A stretch of 64,000 nt of DNA from Eurosta solidaginis. Taxonomy: Eukaryota > Arthropoda > Insecta > Diptera > Tephritidae. This document shows positions 43,501-55,500 of this stretch, piece after piece (within the stretch, counting starts at the first letter, position 1; every line of letters starts with the position of its first letter). The stretch spans positions 187,487,477 to 187,551,476 of the forward strand of contig NC_090322.1 of the NCBI RefSeq assembly GCF_040869045.1, read 5' to 3'. The notes beneath the pieces were generated by a model. That model was given only the letters and a program-made list of their open reading frames with translations. It did no database searches and was not told where the DNA came from. A program made the translations under genes and the position numbers.

Positions 43501-46500
43501 CTTTAGTAAAGGGTAGTTTTCATACCTATTGATGACTAGGGTCTCGAGATTGAGGCCAAAACGTGGACCCGGGTACACCTAGAAAGTGTTTATACAATAT
43601 GTATAACAAATGAAAGCTGTTGATGAGTGCTTTAGTAAAGGGTAGTTTTCATACCTATTGGTGACTAGAGTCTCGAGATAGAGGCCAAAACGTGAACCCG
43701 GGTACCCCTAAAATGTGTTTATTCAATATGGATAACAAATAAAAGCTGTTGATAAGTGCTTTAGTAAAGGGTAGTTTTCATATCTATTGCTGGCTAGGGT
43801 CTCGAGATATAGGCCAAAACGTGGACCCGGTTACCCATAGAATGTTTTATACAATATGGATAACAAATGAAAGCTGTTGATGAGTGCTTTAGTAGAGGGT
43901 AATTTGCATACCCCTGGGTGACTAGGATCTCGAGATATAGGCCAAAACGTGGGCCCGTGTACCCCTAGACAGAGTTTATACAATATGGATATCAAATGAA
44001 AGCTGTTGATGAGTGCTTTCGTAAAGGGTAGTTTTCATACCTATTGGTGACTATTGTCTCGATATATAGGCCAAAACGTGGACCCGGATACCCCTAGAAT
44101 GTGTGTGTAATATATAAAATATTCTAAATTAACGGTTTATCCGGAATACTTCCATGAATACTTAACGGAAAAGGGCTTTCCGAAATTTCAGAATAAAAAA
44201 TTGAATACTCCCTGCGTGGCAGGACCGCACAAAAGCTGAACTCTTCTGTCAAAGTCAAGGCCGGAATATTAGATCTTAGATCTTTCTAAGACAATAAGCC
44301 ATTTTCTTTTCTTTTTTGTTTTGTCTGTTCATTGCGGCAGCTGAGTAGAGTATCACGCCATATCGCCTGCCTGTTCAAAATCGACCCATCTCAAAATATT
44401 TAAAAAAAAAAATACCCATTTCAGGATTTGTTACAAAAAGGCCCTATACTAGAATTAGATTGAAGAACGCCTTATCCCAGAATGATTTTCTTAACTCCCT
44501 CTTATACATGAATGTATGACAAAATGCATTGAACTTATGCTCAGATAGGGACGTTTTTGAAACAAACTTTGAGATAGTGTATTTTTGAATAAAACCTGTT
44601 GGCTTTTTCAAATTTATTATCACTACAAATATGCTACTAAAGGTACTTTTCTACTACAATTTTCGCCGAAGGGATGGAATTATTCCCAATTTTCTTTACT
44701 TCATAAAAGCAACAAGTCCAGATTTTTCAATTTGGGAGTGTCAAAGCTCTGTCATCATTGGAGAACAAACCTGTAGAAATTGAATCATGGATTTTTCACT
44801 TGTATGAATTCACAATATAACAAAGCAAAAACTGTCTAATCAATTCTCCAAAGCATCGAAAGAAATGTACTAAAACCACACTCATCGGAAATAGACACCA
44901 CCAACCCATAGGATTGTCGATTCGCCTTTAAGAAATTCGTAGAAATGTTCATTGAAGGTTGGGATAGAAACAGCCACTAAATATCATGCTATCTAACAGT
45001 TTATAATGAACATTAATTCATAAATTTCTTGGTGTTGCCTTTTTATTGCGCAAAGTGTGTAGTATTAGAACAATTAAATAAAAAACAAGTAAGGAAGGCT
45101 AAGTTTGGGTGTAACCGAACATTATATACTCAGCGTGAGCTTCAATTGTACATTTCATTTCAGATTAATTACTTTTCTACATAACACGTGGCACCGCCCG
45201 TTTAAAAGAAAAATGTCTCCCCATTTCCTCTTTCAATAAAACTTGATAAGTGAAATATCATTGATTCAAAACTATTTTTTGCCAAGTTATAGCTTATTAT
45301 TCTAGTCTACGACCCTTTTAAACTTGTTTTATATAAAAGTGGGCGTGGTCTTTAACTTTTCCCGTCCATTTTTACTAGAAATATTTTCTGCTATAAGGAA
45401 AATATGTGTACACAATTTCATTACGATATGTGGTGATGGCGGTGCCACACCCATTTTCAAAAATTGTAGTGTTTTCCAATTTATTGTTATAATTCAATTT
45501 AGAAAGTAAAATTCTATTGATAGAAAGTTCTTTTTCGCTAAGATATAGCTTATTATTTTCGTCTACGATCCTTTTAAAAATCTTTTATATAAAAGTGGGC
45601 GTGGTCTTTAACCGATCTCGCCCATTTTTTCTAGAAATATTTCCTGCTATAGGGAAATTTTGTGTACCCAATTTTATTACAATCTGTTAATTTTTCTCGA
45701 GTTATGGCTCCCGAAACATAGAAAATTGCTTAGTCATAAAAGAAGCGGTGACACGCCCATTTTGAAGTTCTTCCTATTTATTGTTATAAATCCTCTTGGG
45801 AAATGAAATACCATTGATATAAAGCTCTTTTTTTGCAAAGATATGGCTTATTTTATTCGTCCACGACCCTTTTAAAAATATTTTATATAAAAGTGGGCGT
45901 GGTCCTTACCGATTTCGTTAATTTCTCTTCGTAGCATTCCTTTTAGCAAAAGCAAGCTCTCTGCCGAATTTTGTTACGATAGGTTTAACGATTTTTGATT
46001 TATGATTAATAATATTTGTAAAATTTATTTTATCACAAGTGGGCGGTGCCACGCCCATTCAAAATTTTTTTTTCAAATTATAAAGAGTCTCAATATCAGT
46101 CCACATGTCAAATTCCAACATTCTAAGTGTATTATTTACTAAATAATTAGATTTGTCCTTTCCAAAATTTTATATATATAAAAAGTGGGGGTGGTTATCA
46201 TCCCATTTCGCTCATTTTTAATACCAATCTATGCTGGGTCCAGATAAGCTCGTGTACCAAATTTGGTGAAGATATCTCAATATTCACTCAAGTTATCGTG
46301 TTCACGGACGGACGGACGGATATGGAAGTCTATATTTATCTCGATTCCTTTATACCTGTACAACCAACCGTTATCCAATCAAAGTTAGTATACTTTGTGT
46401 GCAAAGCACGCTGAGTATAAAAAATCTTCACGATCTCTCCTTCTTTACTTACCAATTGCGCTTAGATGCAGCAAACGTATATTGAAAGGTTGATACAGAT

Positions 46501-49500
46501 GACCCAATTTAGAGTTGAAAGTACCCAATAACCAACGGGCCGGTACTAATAGCCGCTCCACCATAGCACTCAATAATACTAAAGTGAGTGGTATGCCAAT
46601 CGCTGCATAAATAATGCAAAATATTTTCCCCGTTTGACTAAGTGGCGTTACACGCCCGTATCCTGTTAAGAGTAAGTACAAAATAAATACAGTTTTAATT
46701 TTAAAATGTACAAAGTATAAGTTTTATTGCATATTTATGAATCTATTACTTCGGGGTGTCTGTGTAAAATTTTATTGGGCGCTTTAGCGAATAAAATTTT
46801 TTTTGATACGTTGCAAACTTGTTCCGCCAGTTGATGGGTACATATTTTGTTTTATGAGCGGCGATTTGAGCCAATTGCGAAACAAAATAATTGTAATTAA
46901 ATTTTAGGGAAACGGACTTCTTAAATTATTTTTCACGATTCACTATAATATTGTAACGAATTTAGGGAAATTCCGTCCAAACCTTCTGCTAACGTTGGAA
47001 TCGCTAACGTTGGAATCGCTAAACTGTTGAATAAATAACTCCAATATTCAATAATGCAAAATGGTATTTATTGGCTACTTTGAGAGTGCTTCACAATAAC
47101 ACTTATACTTCACAACCAATAGCGTGCTTGCGCTGCTTTTATACTCTTCCTCGGTTTCCTCGTTCACCTATTTCTCCTAAGGTCTAGTAATTTCGCGAAC
47201 TTCATGCTTGGTTACCAGCCATATACATGTATATTTGTTGTTTGTAGCCATATGCGTGTGTATATGTGAGTACTACTTCGGCTGATGATTACATGTGTTT
47301 GTGAGTATCTCTCCGTATGTCTGTAAATGATGATTGGCTTGCTACAAAAAAATAAAAAATTGGGCCAGGATGCCGACACCGAAGCTAAATACAGCTGAAT
47401 TGGATAACATAGTAAAAGTACTCTTCCCTACCCACGGTAGTAGGAAAATAGCGACGTCCACATAAGCACCATTGAAGAACCTACGTCATTTACCTCAGCA
47501 GAGTTACAACTTGCAGTAAGAAGCTGGAAAAACGAAAAGGCACCATTGCAAAAATGCGCCCAGCGGTCATGCTGGATATGAATAACGCATGTCTTAAGGA
47601 CGGGTTGCACCCCGCTTCCCTCGGCAGTCGGTTCTATGAACCGGAGCGACTCGGGATTTTTTTCCCCAGTGTAGCCCCGTTTAATCTGTTGCGTCCCTCT
47701 CACAAATTGTCATCCTCGGAGCAGCATCTTGCAGCTGGACTGCTCCATACCCTCTGGTTCCGGGAGGGTATTGAACTGACCCCGATCCCAGGATGAGGTT
47801 CTGCCGCATATGTAGGAAAAGGATCTACTCTTGTCAGCGGGTAACGTGTAAAATACGCTTGAACCCAACTTTCCTCGTCCCCAAAATTTCTACAAAATGT
47901 TTGTGGCTCCCTACTGTTCGCGGTTAATGACGTCCGCGGTTCATGCTCAAGCGTACCTCCGCCACTTTCCAGCAGCAACGCTGCAAAGTAGGCCAACCGA
48001 TCACTACTATCTACGTAGTATGGATAGAAGCAATGCCGAGCACCAACTTTTACCCCTATTCCGCCTCTCCTTTTCCGGCACACGCACTCGCGTAAGAAAA
48101 AGTCATCAACTCCTATGTGCCCCAAACTATGTGCTTCGTATGCCAGCTAAGATTATTTATGATCGCGACATCGGTCCAATGCAGTTCATGCCTTGGCCGA
48201 CGCCCCTTTCATAGATGGTCCGGGCTTAGCAATGACAACCATCCGATCGGTGCACTCGTTGCACCGTGCTGCGAAACCACAAGTACCAACTCATTTACAC
48301 CAAGTATTCCAGCAGCAGCCGGACAACAAACACGACAAAGCCTAAATCATTCAAGGCGTGTGCACCCATCTTTAACCCCCAGAGTGACGACAATCAGCTT
48401 GCACCGCAAATATACAGCACGACTTTCTACACGATAATTGGCGATGTCCCACTCGAACCACAGGTAACTGTCACAGCTCACCAGGCATTGCTTTTGCAAA
48501 AGCTTTTGGCACAATCAACCACGGCACGATACTCCAAGACACAGAAGGTTCACTCCTTCCTCCTTGTCCAAAAAGATGAGAGACGTTAGGGATAACTTCC
48601 GATAATACTCTCACCTTCAAGGCGCATGCCACCGAAATTGTATCACAGGTCAACAAAATCCTCAAGTCGCTTGCCGGCGATACTTGGGGAAAAGATAAAG
48701 AAACGTTCCTAGTTACGTACAAAGCAATTGACCGGCCGTTCATGAGCTAGGGGTCACCAGTTTGGCTGATCTGAAAAACACATACTGGAAAAGGCTGCAG
48801 GCCTGTCAAAATGCTGCAATCAGAACTGCCACGGGATGTCTCTTTATAACCCCTAAACATCTCTTACATAGTGACAACAACAACAACGGATTGCTCCCCG
48901 GGACATGGAATTTTGTTAATTGGCAAAGGGCAAGGGCCCGAATTTGCCACAACCATACCAGCTATTATGCATGCTCGACACAGCCGGATAACTTATTAAA
49001 AGGCTTCGAACATCACGAATCGCAGAGGGCGGTAGAATAAGCTGGAGGTCTAACACCCAGGCAACATGACGCTAGGCCCAAAAAATGCATTTTAGGTGCA
49101 ATTTAAGACGTCCTTACAAACGTAGATATAGCGCAGCGAGGTAATACCAAATCTAAGCGAGTTGTCCTCAACAAACATCGTAGGACCAACATAAAGCAAA
49201 AGGAACCTGCTGATGGACATCATCTTATCCACATTTTTGTACGGCTCCGAACTAATAAGCACACTCGTAAGAAGACTCGGCGCAATCTTCTAACAGCTAT
49301 ACATCGAACAGCAGCTCTGAGAGCAGCAGTACAAGCCGGATTAATCCCCATAGTTCTATTAGCGCTGGAAAGCAGAAGGCTATGGGGGAAAAAGCAGACT
49401 GCTCAAGAGCGCATGAAAGCCGTTAGCAAAGAAAGCAGGGAAGAAACGTTGAGGATGTGGCAAAAACGTTGGGAAAATGAACAGCTAGGCAGATGGACAG

Positions 49501-52500
49501 CGAAGTTAATAACAAATGTTGAGGCATGGGTCACCAGAAACTTTGGCAAGGTAAATTACTACACAATTGCTCTGATTCAAAAATTACCTGCACATAATAA
49601 AAAGACAGAAGACTCCAAATGCGATTACGGCGATGCAGACGAGGACGACGCTGAACACACTTTCCTCAAATGCTCGCAGGGCCCCGAAGGCCCTGGGGAG
49701 TGTTATCGAAGTTGAAGGTCCTTTGCCGGATGCAGATAAGGTACGTTCCGGTAACAAACACTATTGAGGTACTAGCACGCCTATCTCGGGAGCGATTTGG
49801 TATGACAACATGAAACCCTTCTAGACCATAACGTTCTCCCACCCCCTAGATCCAGAGCCTCTGCTGTTAAAGACGAAAGTTGACCGATATCGCGCCATCG
49901 ATTTTTCGACAGGATTTGGGCTCAGGAAAAAAGTTCCACTACGCATACCCAAAAAAATAATTTTCGAACCTGAGAAATTTCATTTTTGTGACTTTTTTTC
50001 GACTTTGATTTTTAAGGTTTTTTCATGACCTACTAAAAAAATTTTCATATTGTAACGAATTTAGTGAAACTTCGCTTTTTTACACCTTCTACTAATATTC
50101 GTATCGCTAAACTGTTGAATAAATTTTTTTTTTTGTTTTTTTTTTTTTATAATTTGTTTATTTGCAATCTATTTTAAAATAACAAGCAAATTCTATAACT
50201 TATGACTAAGAAAAGTGACTTATATTATTGAACTCCATTGAGGTCAATAATAATATATGTGCTTACAATTATGCAACTTACATAAATGTATGCTTATATT
50301 CAGACATCTAAGTTACATTTTAATATTTTAGTTTTACATTTAGTTATTAAATTCTAAAGGGAAGGTCTAATACATGATGCCTTTTAAGTCTAATAATTTC
50401 ATTAGATTCATCAAGTAATGCAACTGCTAGCCCGTTATCATGATTACTTATTCTCTGTAAATATTTTGTACTAATTCTTTTAATTTCATTTTTTATAAAA
50501 GGAATTTTTAGATCAGAATGAATGGCTTTATTAGTAAGGAACCAGGGTGCACCAGTAATTAATCTTAAAGTTTTGGACTGGTATCTTTGTAGAATTTCTA
50601 TGTTCGAATTACTAGAAGTACCCCACAGTTGTACTCCGTAGGTCCATACTGGCTTTAGTATGGCCTTGTATATTAAAATTTTATTTTTAAAATCTAACGG
50701 TGATTTCGGGCCTAGTAGCCAGTAAAGTTTGTTGGTTTTTATCTTTAATTGTTTACTTTTGGCTTGAATATGGCATTAGCCAGGTTAGCCGTTTGTCCAA
50801 ATGTATACCAAGATATTTGACACTGTCATGTTTGGGAATTATATCACCATTTAGCTGCAGTGAAGGGCAGTCTTTCCGTCTAAGTGAAAACAAAACTTGT
50901 ACAGATTTGTTTGTGTTTACTTTTATTTTCCATCGGTCCAGCCACGTCTGTATCTCGTTAAATTATCTCTGAACTAGATTAGTTGCATCAATTGGAGTGT
51001 TGAATAAATAACTCCAATATTCAATAATGCAAAAATGGCCTTTATTAGACTACTTTGAAAGTACTTCACAATAACACTTACACTTCGCAACCAATAGCGT
51101 GCTTAAATCAAACTGCTTACGTATTACTCAGCTTTCGCTGCTTTTATACTCTGTGCCCAAATGTCTAGGCGTTTCTTCTGCTAGAATTGTCGACTTGGTT
51201 ACCAGCTATACGCTACCAGCTATAAACTACAGATACACTTTTATAGCCTCTCGCATAGCCATATGCGCGTGTGTATGTGAGTTATACTTCCACCGATGAC
51301 TACATCTGTATGTGAGTTATCTCTTCGTTGCCTTGTATGTATGTGGGTAAATGATGATTAATGTGTTTATGTAGCTTGCTTAATGTTTCTGTTGTTGTGC
51401 CTTTATTTAATAATCTTAGAGATGGTAATATTCGTCACAATATGTATACCCTGTCCGACCCAAAAATGTCTGCTAAAAAAAAAACTGTTATCGCCAACGT
51501 TTTTAGCGGACATTTTTGGGTCGGGCAGGGTATACATGAAAATTTTACAATCAAATGAAAACTTTTTAGTAGGTCATGAAAAAAATCTTAAAAATCAAAG
51601 TCTAAAAAAGTAAAAAAAAATAAATTTCGCAGGCTCGAAAATTATTTTTTTTTGGGTATGCGTAGTGGAACCTTTTTTCCTGAGCCCAAATCCTATCGAA
51701 AAAGCGATGGCGCGATATCGGTTAATACATCGACCCACCCTAATATATATACATTGAAGCGTATCACGATGTATGGAGAAAATAAGTTGAAGGGGAACAC
51801 TTGAACATTTACTTATACAGAGTTCAAAATTAAACAAAAAAAATTTCGCCACCCTGTAAAAGCAGCGAGGTTTTTCTTTCCGATTTTCAATTTTGCAATG
51901 TGGCTAATCCTGAAAATACAGTAATTTATTTACTCAGATAATAATACGAATGATATCGGAATCTATTCTTACTTTATTTAAATTTTTTTTATATGTGGTT
52001 CTAATAAAGGGTACCAGTTTTAGGAAAACCAGTTGATTGGAATTACGGCGCAGCGGCGACATCTAAATTTTGAAAAAATTTAATTTTTTGAATTATTATA
52101 TCGTTATAACTCTTGTTCATTACAATCGGATTCCAAATCTAAAACAGTCGGAATCGGAGCTTCGCCACACCCTTCACATATACATACATATGAATGTTTA
52201 TAGATTAAATGGAACTCACCGATTGTTGTTATCACTGTGCTGGAGAAGAAGAATGCCTGTCCAAAGCTCCAGTTCATTTCATTTGTGGCGTTGCGCAACG
52301 GTGATATTCCGCGGTCATTAGCCGTTATAACTGCTTTGAGAAATTCTTCGAGGTCTTCGTCTTCATTTGTGAAAAGAAACGAAATAAAAATTGTTTAATA
52401 AATAAATTATTTTTTCAATAATTTCTGCATGTCATGTATTAGAAATAAAAAAAAAATCAAATATGTTGAATATATCCCTCCACATGTAGAGTTGATTGTT

Positions 52501-55500
52501 AGTTGAGCTTGGGACACGGGAAACAAAACGATTCCTATTGAATACAAATATTAAAGTACGCTTTCTTATGATGACATACATACATGACAGAAGACGTACA
52601 TAACAACCATAGTTGGGGCGAATGTACTTTTAGAATATCAGTACTACTGATTGTAATTTTGCCTCCCACAAGGGGGCCTGGTGAAGTTCGCTTTCTTCTG
52701 GTGTGCAAAGTGAACCACATACAGGTAACTATAGGGTAGGGCGGGTCAAATTGTATGGGGAAAAAACTTCAGATGCACATCCAGTTTCTGAATCTATCGG
52801 TCCTACTGAGTAATATTGTCCATGGGACCATAGGTCTGAAATGAATTTCGAGCCTCCCTAATTTTGTTATAAAATATTTTTGTTTTTTTAGAAATTTTTA
52901 TTATTATTTTTGTTAGAAAATATTTTGGACTATTTAAAAATTGAATTTGCAATATGGAAAAGTAAAATATTCGTCGAATTTTGCAACAAATTCGTCGTTT
53001 TTCCCCAAAAAGAAGAGATAAAATGCGAAAAATAGTAGGAAAGCGCCCTATAGCGACGAAAATTTTACTTTTCCATATTGCAAATTCAATTTTTAAATAG
53101 CCCAAAATAATAATAAAAATTTCTAAAAAAAAAATATTTTCTAACAAAATTAGGGAGGCTCGAAATTCATTTCAGACCTATGGTCCCGGCAATATTACTC
53201 AGTATGACCCATAGATTAAGAAACTGGATGTGCCTTTTCAACAATAAATTTGACCCACCCTACTATAGGGCCTTTAATACTCCGCACAGAAAGATTTTAT
53301 ATCGCATACATTCTACCACAAAGAATAGGTATAAGAATGAGGATAGGGTTTTTTATTTTTCCTTAGGTCTCTACACGCTAGCCGCGCTTCGAGAAAATGT
53401 ATTATTTCTTTTCTTGTATCTTTTCATGTACATAACTTGAATTTAAAATTATTATAACTTAATATATACATGCATGTGAGTATAGTTGGTGATATGATTT
53501 TATGAAACAATACTGTCTGCAACTGGATACAGACGTGAGTTTAAATTTCAGGTATTTAACTTAGCATATAGTAATGAATATTTGTTATTGCAATGAATTA
53601 AAGATTTTTAGTGTACTAAATATATTACTAATAAATTTCTTGAAAGACTCGATCAATTCTTGATTCCGTGAAATATCTATTATGTTGTATGGTTGTATGT
53701 TGAGCTCCTTGCAAAGGGTTTCATGAATTCTTCTCGCATTCTGGTACCTGGGACACGAGTAGATTAAGTGACTAATTGACTGTGCTTCTCCTTCGTTGCA
53801 TGGACATAAGTCTGTATCAATAATATGGAAGCGCTTCAAGTAGGCTTTGCAGAAACTGTGACCAGTTAAGCACTGCGTCATTTCGAATGAAATTCCAAAT
53901 CTTTCACTATATATCTCTGCTTCTTTTGGCGCCTGGAAGAACATTTTTGTGGTACTGCCTGTCGATTCATCTGTGTATTCACGACGCCATGCTTCTTGCG
54001 TTAATTGCTTTAGTATAGCTCATTGGAAACTTTTTATAAACAGGACTTGTTGTCAGACCTGCCGCTTCCTTGGCTGCTTTATCTGCTTGCTCATTTCCGT
54101 CGATACCAGTATGAGCTTTTACTCAAGAGAAATTAATGTGGTTTTTTTGACGTAGAAAGAACAACCACTTATGTATTGACGCTATTAATGGCGTCGTACT
54201 GCTTCTATTTTTGATAGCTTCAAGACATGATTGGCTATCACTAAAAATGTGTAGGTTTTGTGTTGCCAAGTACCTTTGAGCCCAGAATAGCGCAGAATCG
54301 ATTGCGTATGCTTCAGCTTGGAACACGCTGCATACATTGTGAAGCTTAAATATTTCTTTTTCAGAAGTTCCATCTGGATGGATGATAACAAAGGCCGATC
54401 CGCATTCTCCCGTTTCTAGTTTGCTTCCGTCTGTAAAGATCTGTGTGGTATGATGTGCTATTAAGCTATCAATTTCGATCTGTCTACTGGTTTTGCTATA
54501 TTCAATGGTTTGCCGATCGGCTGGGTGTAGCAAGTCTTTGGGATGTATATCTCTATCTAAATCAACTTCTACTGGTAACCCAAGTTTTCCGCCTTGTTTT
54601 CTGACCTCGTATACTTTGCTTATTTCTGCAACTTTAAGATGGAGTGGCGTGAACGCAGCTAGTGCTAGTGGAGAAGTTGCGGACACAGTGTGAAAGCCAC
54701 GTATCGCTCTTATAGCAAAACTTCTTGAAAAGATCGGAGAAGCTTACGGACGCAGTAGTAGTTAGTTGCTCCTCCCCAGACACTTGATGCGTAAGTAATC
54801 ATGGGCTCGACAACATGTCTGTATATTATCGCAACATTTTCGGCATGAATTCCCCATGTAGGTCTCACATATTTGCATATATAATTAAAAATTCGTTGCG
54901 TTTTTCCAATGATATAGCGTGCATGGCTGATAAAATTTAAATTGTTATCTATTATAACTCCGAGAAGTTTTATAGACTCTACGAACGGCAAGTTAGTTCC
55001 ATTTAAGTAAATTTTTGCTGTTCTTGATTTTTGTGTAAACGCTATTGCCTTCGTTTTATCATCACCAAATTGTAGTTTGACATCGTTTCCCCATTGATGT
55101 ATTTGGCATAAAGCAGCATTAGCTATACATTCGAGCTCCGCGCGTGTTTTTGCGGCCACGGTAAGGAGCACATCATCGGCAAATGCTTGAATTTGGCATC
55201 CATTTGGTAGTGGCATGGTAAATAGGCTATGTAAAATTATGTTCCAAAATGTAGGGCCACATATGGAATCTTGGATACACTTTTGGCAGTGGCATTAGCA
55301 TATTCTAATCTAACCGATCGGTTATCTAGATAGCTTTTAATTAAGTTATAAATATTTGATGGAGTACGTTGGCATTCTAGCTGTTTAAAAAGTATGGGCC
55401 ACCAAGCATTATCAAAAGCGGCTTTGATGTCAAGAGAGACGCAAATCACCTGGTATTTCTTGCTTCTTCTTTCTTTTATATGATGGATTGCGTTGTATAA

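Larger units (their letters stand above)
49872..51741. mobile_element. Fold-back element, copy 2, with nested LTR
   Basis: Left arm 49872-50050 and right arm 51440-51741 are inverted copies (accgatatcgcgccatcgat, ggatttgggctcaggaaaa, cactacgcatacccaaaaaa). Split by a solo gypsy LTR at 50051-51439 with ATAT on both sides. The central inverted pair gtccgacccaaaaatg / catttttgggtcgggc remains to the right of the LTR. Confidence 0.85.

Noticed and set aside
42250..44110. CRISPR-like array
   Set aside because: The units are head-to-tail 129-bp satellite copies without distinct spacers, in an animal genome.
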